From positions 4,916,540 through 4,980,539 of the forward strand of contig NC_135569.1 in NCBI RefSeq assembly GCF_964340395.1: DNA of 64,000 nt, read 5' to 3'. Position numbers and translations under genes: made by a program. A model generated the notes under the pieces. The model had not been told where the DNA came from, did no database searches, and saw nothing but the letters and a program-made list of their open reading frames with translations. Source of the DNA: Glandiceps talaboti (lineage: Eukaryota; Hemichordata; Enteropneusta; Spengelidae). Positions within the stretch are counted from its first letter, which is position 1; each line of letters starts with the position of its first letter. Below, piece after piece: positions 53,927 to 64,000 of the stretch.

Positions 53927-53999
<73 letters not shown>

Positions 54000-54000
54000 C
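53769..54000. repeat. (GATA)n/(GACA)n microsatellite
   Basis: About 230 bp of GATA with GACA and GGTA segments. Confidence 0.96.
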
Positions 54001-54554
54001 CCAACATAAACTTAAATTTAACCGCAATACTGTGTAAATCTTACCTCTTTCACTGTTGTATGTACCAGCTAAGTACGTTTCACACGATCAGGCGACTACA
54101 CTTAGGAAATGGACTGGAATATCTCGAACAAGTACTGTTTTGACTATGATATGATACGCAACATCCTGTTTTTTTTAAAAAAACATTCTTAGTACATACC
54201 CACAAATCAATCGTGATCATAAACTATAAATGTCATGTTGCTTTCAACGTGGGGGGGGGGGGGGGGCACCAATTTAATGGCTCGGTTTTTTTCCGACATT
54301 TCGGTTGTGGTCTCATGTTAATGGTCATGAAATGTAGCTCTCTGTCGATCGTATAATCCCACAGTTCTCGTAGATCACTCATTTAATTTATGACCACTAA
54401 ACTTGTTCTCTATTCAAGAGAAGGGACCGGTCAGTTTCTCCAGCCTGGGGGGGGGGGATTCTTAAATCGGGCCGGCAAAACTCACTGACCCCCCTATCTG
54501 TAAAACCATAAACTGCCTGACCCCCCTATCACTCAATTCTAAATCATGATTTTT

Positions 54555-54640
54555 TTTTGTTAAACAAAACTATGTGGCATGTGCCCCCCAGAATAAAGGA
54601 TTCCCAATTGCACATGCCACATATGTTTTGTTTAACAAAA
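54555..54640. other. Near-perfect ~30-bp hairpin
   Basis: The arm tttgttaaacaaaactatgt plus ggcatgtgc pairs with gcacatgccacatatgtttt plus gtttaacaaa with a single one-base bulge and a loop of about 25 nt. It could be a tiny MITE or a hairpin RNA source. Confidence 0.65.
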
Positions 54641-55797
54641 AACAAACAAACAAAAAAAACAAAAAACACCAAACAAACAAACGTGGAATTGAGACTATTT
54701 TCGCATAAGGAAAACATACCAATTCACGATCCTGCGAAACATTATTGTTGAGACTGATTTGTGGTTACACGATTGCTGATGTTTGTCATTACTTATATAT
54801 TTATATGTTTGTCGGTTTTTTGTTTACCTATTTGTTTACAAAGCTAACTGAGCCTGCGCCCCCTCTGGTTTGATGTGCATTGTCCTAAGCTTCATAAAAC
54901 ATTACCTCTGATGTGTACATGATTGTACATTGTATACAATACTGTGCAGTTTATGGATATTTAATGTTCAAACGGGGAAGTACTCACTCTCACTGCTGTT
55001 CCAATCGTCAATCTGTTCCATTCAAAACTATAACGTTGAATTAGCCGACCAACTAGTTTCTTCGCAAACTACCTCTTCTACCGACTTGGATTGTGTTCAG
55101 TAGAACTCACAACGAAACATACGTACCAGATGGGCTAAAATCCCAACTTAAATACATTTCAAGGTTTACACAATCTCTATTCTTAGAGTATGACGTATTC
55201 CTAAGTCTTATAAAAGATATTATCTGAGATCTAATATCCAATCACATTCTCTAGATTAGTATAGTAGGCTGACTTAGTCTAGAATTCTAAACTGGCACAG
55301 TATTGCGTTTTAAAAAACGTCATACTAGTACAGCTGACTCTGAAAGTAGATTCAATCCCCTTTGCATAATTTGATTTATTAATTTTTACAGACCTAACAC
55401 ACTGATGATAAAAGCATGCACCACAACGTGAATCTACATCAGAAACACCCTATGATTATTTTGTTGATAGTGTAATAAGGAGAAGAATTTTCATCACTTC
55501 CAAGCAGAGCTCTAAAAGTTAGTTTTCATGTTCACTGCTGATAAAACGACGTTCTGACGAGTGACGTCATGACATTTCTAGAAAATTGCTGTTTAAAAAT
55601 GAGAAAGACGACTCACTGACAGCTAGACTGGGTGGGAGGTACATAAAGTATCTCAGTCTACTGGTGATCACTACGACAAACTACATATTCATCATTTGAT
55701 GTAATGAAACAACGCTAAAACATTCCATTAGCGGGAGGGGTTACCTCCACGGAGTACTCTCCCATAGTTGCATTATCGCAAATTCGATGTTTACAAT
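54641..55797. other. Non-coding, little recognised
   Basis: No ORF or repeat of note. A perfect TGACGTCA is at 55,562-55,569. It may belong to the upstream regulatory region of the GPCR gene. Confidence 0.45.
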
Positions 55798-55831
55798 AGC
55801 ATGCTCAGTTTGGATTGCAAGTTCCCTATTC
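55798..55831. mobile_element. MITE (family A), right-end fragment
   Basis: The sequence agcatgctcagtttggattg followed by caagttccctatt matches the right ends at 30,366 and 61,669. Confidence 0.6.
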
Positions 55832-56344
55832 TTTTCTTTTTTAAAAGGAAGTACGTATATTTCTTTGAAGGAATAGTTTTGTCTACACCCACTTTAAACT
55901 CGACTCTTATCATTCGGTGTTTTCCTCTGGGACAAAGACAGGAAGATATTAAATCATATCTCTGGTGGATATATACGTTCTCACACATCTACATTCTTTG
56001 AATTTCCCCAATTCCTAGAAACAGGGAAGTTACTATTCACGTGTCCTTGATTACCCTTACCGAAGTATACTAATATAGGCTCAGGAGTACAGGGTTACAC
56101 TGTCACAGGTTGCAACGGGTCAATGATCTGCAGGTTTTCTGCCAAGACCCTGACCATTGATATGATACATCTTACTTGTTTAATAAACAACAGTTGTTAT
56201 TAATCTTTATTCGCTTTTAATATGACAAGAAACAGTATTTGATTGAATTCATTGTAACATATTATGTGTACAGCATTTATGAGCAAGTCATCGTATCTCA
56301 CAGACCAGTTTCACAAACACTTTCCAGTTTCAGCTAGTGCAGCT

Positions 56345-56995
56345 TTAATGACATAGTCCCCGCTATGATTGGGTTTTAAGGAACTGGCAGTTTATGTTGT
56401 CATTTTCTTTATATCACTACTCTGATCACGCAACAACACTTGTGAACCTAAATCATACCGACTTAGATATGTTGTGTCTGCTCGTTGGACATGGGACATG
56501 CCTACTCATGTTGTGTCTGCTCGTTGGACATGGGACATGCCTACTCTTCAAGATGACATGATTGAATAAACCATTCAACAATAAAGGATGGGTCGGGGTG
56601 GGGCATATTGGATCGTATCACAACGAAAATGGATATGCACATGTATGTCATAGAACACTGTCCTAATACCAACTTTGAATTAGATCTGTTCAAGCATGTC
56701 TGAGTTATGGCTTTGGACATGGAAAATTTGCAATTAAAATGGCTGCCAGGCGGCCATATTGGATCGTATCACAACAACAATGACTATGCACATGTATGTC
56801 ATAGCAAACTGTCCTAATACCAACTTTGAATGAGATCAGTTCAAGCATGTTTGAGTTTTGGCTTTGGACATGGAAAATTCGCAAACAAAATGGCTGCCAG
56901 GCAGCCATATTGGATCGTATCACAACGAAAATGAATATGCACATGTATGTCATAGAACACTGTCCTAATATCAACTTTGCAATATCCGTGATCAT
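56345..56995. repeat. Dispersed repeat (copy of the 18.8-kb family)
   Basis: It starts with the same catagtccccgctatgattg and contains three tandem ~125-bp blocks with ctgagttatggctttggaca and ggccatattggatcgtatca. A short 43-bp direct repeat (gttgtgtctgctcgttggac) lies near 56,470. Confidence 0.78.
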
Positions 56996-56999
56996 TTAG

Positions 57000-57686
57000 C
57001 TGTTGCTATGGGCGTGGTCTTGTTGCTAGGCATATTTACATAAATTTTATGAATGTTTATTCACTTGTCTATTAATCCCTGTTGCTATCTTTGTGAAATA
57101 CATCACCGTTTGGCTATTGCTATGGGCGTGGTCATGGTTGCTAGGGATATTTGCATACATTTTTTAAATGTTTACTCACTTGCCTACCAGATGTTATTTG
57201 ACCAAAATATACTGCCATTTGGTTGTTGCTAAGGGCGAGGTCATGGTTGCTAGGTCCAATTGTGCCAAAATATTTGGAAGAAAATCTGAAGAATAACACT
57301 TCTAGAAACATCACCAAATTTCAGTCTCATTGATCAAGTACTTTTTGAGATATAAATTTTTTGGCCAAAATTCATCTATAAATCTGCTGAGTAGTTTTGG
57401 AATGAAAGATTTTTGACCAAAAAACATTTTTAGCCTTAATTTTGCATATCTTTGATGGGATCATCATGTCATGAACAAATCTTAATTTACTTACCCCCAA
57501 GAATGTTCCCACCAAATTTCAGGCCAATCTGCCAAGTAGTTTTGAAGTTTTTTGACCAAAATTGACCCAAAACGCACATCTCTGATGTGACCATTTTCAT
57601 TTGAACAATTTCCCAACTGGACACCCAAAGTAACATGACCACCAAATATTAAAGCAATCAGTCCAGCAGTGTTTGACTTTAAGTTG

Positions 57687-57725
<39 letters not shown>
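57000..57725 (+). repeat. Dispersed (CA)n-ending repeat, copy 3
   Basis: Units with catttggctattgctatggg, then tagttttggaatgaaagatt, then a CA microsatellite and gcctatagcactactgaacc. It is related to 39,610-40,180 but with extra tandem copies of its first block. Confidence 0.75.
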
Positions 57726-57729
57726 TTAC

Positions 57730-58373
57730 CGATGCCTATAGCACTACTGAACCTTCAGTTCAATTGTGCTAAAAAAGACTAACACAGAAACACAGCAATT
57801 GCAAAAATTAGATATTTTAATTTGAAAATTGCCATTCTTGTGAAGTACAGGGTTATGTTTGAGTTCATCATGTCTGTATGTAAATCTGGTGATAATACTA
57901 CTAATGCTACCTGGCAGAGAGTAGTGGAGTAAACTTTTAATAAATACATCTGCAAAAGTAATCGTTACATAAACATCGGTTTGAATATTCCTCTTTGGGT
58001 TAAAGAATTAACCGATCTGTAGAAACCATCTCAAACTAAAAAGAAAGTGGTGTATGACAACAGGTGTTAAATATTTTGTAATGATTGCATATATTATGTT
58101 TATAGCAAAGTAAGCAATTACACCTAGACATCATTAAACGCTGATCGAAAATAGACATATCAAATAAACAACCGCCCTCTAGTGTTAAAGATTATATTAT
58201 GCAAATAGGTACTGACTACAAGTCGTGTTCAAATAAAAAGCTGGAGTAGAATTCCTGTCTTGTTCAATTTAATGAAATGGTTTTGTGATGTAACATTTAC
58301 TTATACAGACAACTTTCCTACGGTGGACCACATTTTGAATATGGAAGTCAGATGGGCATATTTCAACTAATGT
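57730..58373. other. AT-rich non-coding, nothing recognised
   Basis: No ORF or repeat is apparent. Confidence 0.5.
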
Positions 58374-58456
58374 CAATCTGATTAAAATCCGATGTGGAGA
58401 AACGATGAATAGAGGTAAATAAGGACATCTAGCCGCATCGGATTTTAATCAGATTG
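58374..58456. other. Perfect 21-bp hairpin, 41-nt loop
   Basis: caatctgattaaaatccgat plus g (58,374-58,394) is the exact reverse complement of 58,436-58,456. Total length is 83 nt. Size and arm length resemble a small-RNA precursor, but a fold-back transposon remnant is equally possible. Confidence 0.7.
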
Positions 58457-58984
58457 AACTAATCTGTGACTGAAAGCCACTAGAGGGCGATCTTCACAAG
58501 TGAGTTATAACAAGTCTGTTAATATTTTACAAGGCACTGTGGAGGCATTAAACTACGAATCTACTATTTTAACGTATTGGGAATGCCCATGGTATTGATC
58601 AAAATAGAGTAAGCTTCCCTTTCATGACAAGAGTTGAACTGTGCTTAATTGACATCAAATGCAAATATTTGACAATTGTTTGTGTCATGCTATGAATAAG
58701 ATTGCATTGACAGCAGCATACCCAGCTTTAAACAGACCATAATCTGCATTTAAAAACATAAACTTACTAAACGAAATTGCTTTAAATCCACTAATTTCTA
58801 CTGTAAAATATACGACTTGCTTCCCTAATTTCTTGAAAAATAATTGTTTTGCTCAACATCTTAATTTCTCTGGTGAAGTATTAAAACTATTGTGGTAAAA
58901 AAACTGTTTTTATAAATTTTGATTGCATGGCTGTGTAAGGTTCTAAAGGCAACTTAGCATGCTGAACCCATTATCAGGCCTTAT

Positions 58985-59480
58985 GATAGATTTGTTGTGT
59001 TATACTGCCCTCACTGGCAATGTGTGGTCACACTGACATGGTAAGTCTCAGGTACCCAGACTTTCGTCGTTGGGGGTTACACCCGTCTAGCGAGAGTCTG
59101 GGGCTTATGTTGTCCACGAGCAACATGACTGCTGTTGAGATCTATAACAGCTGCTGATAGGACAAAAATGATTTTGAAATATTCACTTTCATCACTCAAT
59201 ATTTAAAGTGAAATCATAGTATAAATTATTTTTTTAAATTGCCGTTGTTAGATTAACCAAAATAGTCTCTTAGCAAGCGCTGCCACCATGTGATTTTACT
59301 ATTGAGGTCATGTTGTGGGTAAGCCTCTCCACGCAACCATCTTGTAACAATCACTGACATTGCACTGCCCCAGATGTTGTCCTGGGGGTGGAAAGTATGG
59401 GTAACTGACTCTCTGCTGGGGGTGGAGAGTCTGGGTAACCAAGACTAACTGAGAGGGCAGTATATTGTCACATCTTGCAA
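58985..59480. mobile_element. Fold-back element (family D)
   Basis: Left atactgccctcactgg and ggtacccagactttcg pair with right gagagtctgggtaacc and gagggcagtat. Arms are about 110-120 bp and imperfect, with roughly 240 bp between them. Confidence 0.6.
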
Positions 59481-59889
59481 ACTAGGTAACCAGAGAGCAA
59501 GTTATGACACAATTTACCACAAACTGCATAATGCAGAGAAAAGAATGAAAAAAGATTTCCATTGACTTTCACGAAGGGATGACCAAGAGTTCCAACTCCT
59601 ACTAACTCTTGAGTTTAACAGGAACGGATTCACCTACTGAAAAAACTAAAAGGAACACGGTAGCAATACATTTTAAATATTTTTAAAATTCCTGCTTCAC
59701 AAATGTTAAATTATATTGATTTTGTATATTCTATTTTCATGCACGGTGTCTATGATACTTGCACTGTTTTTTTTTTCCTTTTGGAAATAGTTTCAAGTCA
59801 AAGATTCTAGCACTATTTGTATTCATTTATTGTTGAATGTTTGAACTTACTATATTTTACAAAATATGACAGTAATGCTGCCAACCACT

Positions 59890-60137
59890 ACCTTTTAATG
59901 ACTTGGTTTCTGTATTTCTATGTAATTATTACACCCTAAATATAGAGTATCAGGCTTTAATGACTTGGTTTCTGTAACTCTGTGTAATTACACCCTAAAT
60001 ATAGGGTGTCAGGCTTTAATGACTTGGTTTCTGTAACTCTATGTAATTACACCCTATATATAGGGAGTCAGGCTTTAATGACTTGGTTTCTGTAACTCTA
60101 TGTAATTACACCCTAAATATAAGGTATCAGGCCTTAA
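59890..60137. repeat. 59-bp minisatellite, about 4 copies
   Basis: Unit: aatgacttggtttctgtaac, then tctatgtaattacaccctaa and atatagggtatcaggcttt, with few changes. Confidence 0.9.
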
Positions 60138-60263
60138 AAGGTTAATTTAACAATGCTCTCTCCCCATCCTTCCCCACCACTACCCAATTCTGGTACATGC
60201 AAAAGTAAGTTTCATTTAAAAAGTTTCATCTTTTTTACACTTGACTGTTGCTCTACTACACTT

Positions 60264-60629
60264 GTCTAGTTCCTATACAATACGACTAATGATTACTACG
60301 CTCATCTCCACTCATTACGTCTAGTCAAAGTCATTACTTGCACACAGAAATCTGTGCTACCCCCGACAGTATTCATATATATGTGATGTCATTGCGGGAT
60401 TTTAGCCAAAACAGCTGTACTAATTGAATATTAATTAGCAATTGTCAGAAGGAAGTAAACCAATTACAACTGCCTGTCAATTTGTGATGGATTACTAATG
60501 ACATGCAATGTTTACCCTTTGCCCAGCATGGGGTTTAGCCAGATTAATGGTAAAATGTCCGACTTTAATTAGGCGTAGAGAGTGGAGATGATCATAGTAA
60601 TCGTAACTCATATCATATAGGAACTAGAC
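60264..60629. mobile_element. Fold-back element with ~55-bp inverted ends
   Basis: gtctagttcctatacaatac to tcatctccactc at the left pairs with gagtggagatgatcatagta to tataggaactaga at the right. The end resembles the element at 47,904. Confidence 0.72.
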
Positions 60630-61360
60630 TACTATTACACAGACTAAAGGAAACTTAAACCAACCCATCAACAGAGATAGCAAATATGTTGAACTCTCCC
60701 ACCTCTATGACAAGGCAAATCTCTTAGACATAAACAAAATATTATCATGTTAGCTTAAACCACACACAGCACTGTCATTGTATCAAACTGACTTTTTAAT
60801 TAAACAATATTTTGTACTCCTTTACCAAATAATAAAAACAAAAGTAAGTATCCACATAATTTATTAATTTCAACACTTCATTCAGCAAAGCTTACTTATC
60901 AGCAAATTAAATATAACACAAGAAATATCAAAACTGAAATGTAGAAATTTCAATATGGGTGCTCGCATTTACTTCTCTGTTTGTCATCATAACACCTTAA
61001 AAATGATGGGTCGGTCGGTTAAGAATAAAAAAAAACTATATAAAAAAAGCACTTGTGTGGTCACCATCTACAATCACTGATGATGCGATTTTTCTAATTC
61101 AGTTGTTGAGGGTGTCAAATTTTCAAAAATCAATTCTCCAGATTGAAGCAATATATGGTCGGGTAACAAGAAACATAGAATTAAGTATGGCCATTCTAAT
61201 CAAAGCTAATCCTACCTATACATTCTATTGTCAAATGATTTTTCTACTCCCTACATTTACTGCTTGCATGCTAGAATTTATGGATACTTTGCGTCAAACC
61301 TTTGAACAGTACTTAAAGCGGCATTAGCTGCAACTGGAACGTTTTGATTTCTTACTATAA
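60630..61360. other. AT-rich non-coding, nothing recognised
   Basis: A 90-codon plus-strand frame at 61,055 has no recognisable family features and biased AT composition, so I do not call it. Confidence 0.5.
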
Positions 61361-61669
61361 TAGGGAACTTGCAAACCCGCCATATTGAATGTTGCATCAT
61401 GGGAAATGTGATAACTATAATAGGGAACTTGCAAACCCGCCATATTGAATGTTGCATCATGGGAAATGTGATAATACATGCTAATTAATTACTATTATAA
61501 ACAATATTGTTATATTGTTTGTAACCACAAATGATCAATTCACAGTCACCCTGACCATTGTGGGAGGTTTATTTTATCGGAAGCTCCAGGTTAGGTAATA
61601 CGATAACCTCAGATAATCCCATAGTCCTTTGAGTCTGAGCATGCTCAGTCTGGATTGCAAGTTCCCTAT
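61361..61669. mobile_element. MITE (family A), copy 2, with duplicated left end
   Basis: Inverted ends tagggaacttgcaaaccc and ggattgcaagttcccta. The first 60 bp are repeated exactly in tandem (second copy from 61,421). Confidence 0.8.
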
Positions 61670-63344
61670 AATATATTCATAACTGTATACACCCTGAACA
61701 ATATTGAATCACCTGTGGGTAAATGATTTTGTGTATCTGTACACATAATATGGTACAATAAATCTTATCAAATTCATTTTTGGGTTGTACCCTAAAATAA
61801 TTTCAACCTGTTACTGCACTAATTAGAGATAAAACAGACCTCTAATTGACATGCGCAGTGGTCCAATTACTGTTTCCTTAAAAACAATTTTCGGTACATA
61901 TACTGTTGGCTGTGATTGAAAATCGACACACAAGTTACAGACAGTGCAGCTTTCAAGAAAACAGCACGCTAACATCACCACTAGGATGCTTTCCTCTTAA
62001 TTACAATACATTTTTCAATGCTCATTATCCAAATTTTCATTTATCTATTGGCTTAAAATGGTTAGTTATCATGAATTAAAATTTTCATGGCTACGGTTAA
62101 ACTATAAAATACAACTAATGCATGTTAAATTTAGTGTACACGTAGTGTGAAGGCAAAGATATGCTTCTGACAACTTAAAAATTATGTTTACTGTACTCTT
62201 TGCAAAGGATTCTCAGTACCTGCAAGAGCACTTTACCTCATAAAGGGTCAAAATAGAATGACGCCTTATTCTCAAGAGCACCTATGTGAGAAAGTATGTG
62301 AAGGTGAAGTCAGGATGTTGGCCAAGAAATCGAATCAGTGTTTCCGTTTGGTTCAAATCTTTCATATTTTGCAGAGTCACATAAACATACGCATAAAAAT
62401 TAGTGTCTGCGTATGTCTACAAATTGTGTTTGAATGGTGTTGAAACAGGCCTCTCAAAATACAAATATCTCAAGCCAATATGTTGAAGACCTTTACACTG
62501 AAACTACCGGTATATGTGTATGTGCCACATTCACCATGTACGCACTTGACAGGGGTCTATACGTAAGAAATACGCACTGGAAAAAAGAAACGTAATGGAA
62601 ACGCTGACTGAATGATTGTTATTTTCATGCCCAGTTGGTGAAATTCTGTATCAGGTACTGAGAATGACTTAAGCTAGATGTACAATCTATCACTATTAGC
62701 AATTATTTCTAAATTACACAATATATGATTTTTGATATCATACAAAGCACAACTGAGTCTTTAATAAAATAAAAGTTCACATTATTATTTTTCTCATAAC
62801 TTGCGTAAAAACTTTCCAATGACATAATTTTAAGTCACTATAATGTTCTCAAAGTTCTGTCTCTTTAAAATAATGTTAAGCTATCCGCACAAACTAATTG
62901 TAAATATTTCCTCTAAACAAAAAATGTAATTGATTCATTTTGGAAAAATAGTTGATAACTTGAGTGTGTATCAAATTGGTACATCATTTTTATGTGTTGA
63001 TTTTTTTGCTACTTCAAACAACTTTTTATATTAAATCTTTAAGCTTTCTCTTTCAGCAGTTTAAACTGAGTGAAATGCAAGCTATTCCCTAAAAGTGAGT
63101 TGTACAAAATTTATATATGAGTTCCTATGTTTTTATACAGTTAAATGCAGTTACAGAGACCTCATAAAATAATACTTCCTAAAAAAATCGAGTATACTGC
63201 AGTTGTATATTTTTTGTAAACAACTATTTAACAACATCAGCTTAGACCTATCTATTTTCCAATCTTATGAAAATATGTAGGAATCTAGTTATCTCAAAAT
63301 ACCTAATTATGATGAGATGTGAGCTCTTGAACACTCGATAGTGC
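61670..63344. other. AT-rich non-coding; possible 3' UTR of the LIM gene
   Basis: No gene is seen. One diverged copy of the 68-bp repeat is at 62,208-62,275. The long repeat-poor stretch directly downstream of the LIM stop codon could be 3' UTR, but its end is not determined. Confidence 0.4.
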
Positions 63345-63446
63345 AAAGATCACGTCGGCCATTTTGTTACAAAGGTCACATCGGCCATTTTGTAGCAAAG
63401 GTCACGGCAGCCATGTTGGTGCAAAGGTCATGGTGGCCATTTTGTT
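63345..63446. repeat. 28-bp minisatellite right after the LIM stop codon
   Basis: Four units of aaaggtcacatcggccattt plus tgttac lie immediately downstream (minus strand) of the LIM gene stop, so they would be transcribed as the start of its 3' UTR. Confidence 0.85.
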
Positions 63447-63447
63447 T

Positions 63448-63576
63448 TTATTGATCTGACATTCTGGAGGTTAAGGTTTGAATTCTTCTGGCATTACAGT
63501 CACGGCACAGAATGTGATCATCAAGTGGGTAGCAGCCACGTCCATCAGCATCCGATGAGAGCAATAAACCACAATC
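63448..63576 (-). CDS. Last coding exon of a zyxin/LPP/TRIP6-type LIM protein (partial gene)
   Basis: After a tttgaag acceptor the exon encodes 42 residues and a stop. It starts DCGLLLSSDADGRG and continues CYPLDDHILCRDCNARRIQ. This is the second zinc finger of a C-terminal LIM domain, with Cys, Cys and Cys ligands in place, and matches the C-termini of LPP and TRIP6 most closely from memory. Such proteins link focal adhesions and actin to nuclear signalling. The first zinc finger and the rest of the gene lie beyond 64,000. A GTAAGA donor-like site at 63,987 does not give the expected LIM residues in frame, so I do not assign the previous exon. Confidence 0.82.
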   Translation of the reverse strand, partial: DCGLLLSSDADGRGCYPLDDHILCRDCNARRIQTLTSRMSDQ

Positions 63577-64000
63577 CTTCAAATCAACAGTAAATAAAAA
63601 TAAGAATGTTTTTGCTGACTTTCAATGCAAAATTGCTAAAGTAGCTATGTACATGGTGTATGGTATTGCAAGACTTATATGATGGCCTGTAAAGTAAAAA
63701 CTGACAAATCTGTTATTGTGTTAACTCTCTTAATCACTTCTTACTAGTTTAGGACAGGACAGGAATTTGAGAACATTATAGTCAACAGAAGCGCCAACAA
63801 CTTTTTTGTGTCATCCTCGGCAAAGGTATTCAGTGATGTATCTGTTTTGTCTTTCATGCAAATGTGAGAGCTGTCATATTGTATATTCGTTTTAGTTTGT
63901 GGTTTTCTGAATATTCTTTTGCCAAATAAAATCAATCAATCAACATCAAATGTTCAGTCCAGCAAAGTTACTTTCATCTCTTCTTACCAGCATCTGTCAT

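Noticed and set aside
56705-56995. 96-aa minus-strand ORF with internal repeat
   Set aside because: It is the translation of the tandem dispersed repeat with the ggccatattggat core, also present at 18.9-19.2 kb.
61055-61327. 90-aa plus-strand ORF
   Set aside because: No recognisable domain and no splice or codon evidence; it is AT-rich chance sequence.
63960-64000. Previous exon of the LIM gene ending at a GTAAGA donor near 63,987
   Set aside because: Joined in phase to the last exon, it does not give the expected Cys-x-x-Cys residues of a LIM domain, so the site is probably not that exon's end.

Overview
This window is animal (bilaterian) nuclear DNA, AT-rich, with spliced genes, GT-AG introns and abundant microsatellites, MITEs, tRNA-derived SINEs and non-LTR retrotransposons. 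The gene content and a LINE carrying a 2A-like peptide suggest a marine invertebrate such as an invertebrate deuterostome or a lophotrochozoan. The species cannot be fixed from sequence alone. All three cellular genes read on the minus strand.

Layout. Positions 1-10,400 are gene-free. They hold MITE pieces, a 68-bp tandem repeat and, at about 2.9-9.5 kb, a large satellite whose ~374-bp monomer is itself an inverted repeat. The satellite is bracketed by two copies of a ~430-450-bp module that ends in a (GT)n(GTAT)n microsatellite. From 10.4 to 21.1 kb lies a complete five-exon TPRG1L/MOVER-family gene (302 aa). From 22.99 to 52.24 kb lies a complete 31-exon adhesion GPCR gene. Its spliced coding length is 4,509 nt (1,502 aa), and every exon phase matches its neighbour. 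From 52.3 to 63.4 kb is intergenic or UTR sequence with several fold-back elements. At 63.45-63.58 kb is the last coding exon of a zyxin/LPP/TRIP6-type LIM protein whose other exons lie beyond the window.

The GPCR is the main discovery. It has a latrophilin-like start (signal peptide, SUEL lectin) and a latrophilin-like end (HRM, GAIN, GPS with an intact HLT site, 7TM). The middle instead holds a laminin-G-like (LamG_3) domain, Ser/Thr-rich linkers and two kringle domains. Eleven consecutive exons of that middle region are symmetric class 1-1, which is the signature of exon shuffling. The region is still changing: a ~1.9-kb block (LamG end, micro-exon and two linker exons) is duplicated, and the kringle exon sits in a 906-bp tandem duplication whose copies look identical.

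The intron between the GPS exon and the TM1 exon contains a 5'-inverted (twin-priming-type) LINE. Its ORF1 has an N-terminal extension ending in a 2A-like DVELNPGP motif. Two MITE types carry perfect target-site duplications (9 bp for a Mutator-like pair, 8 bp for a hAT-like element), and a SINE is nested in a fold-back element with a 24-bp duplication.
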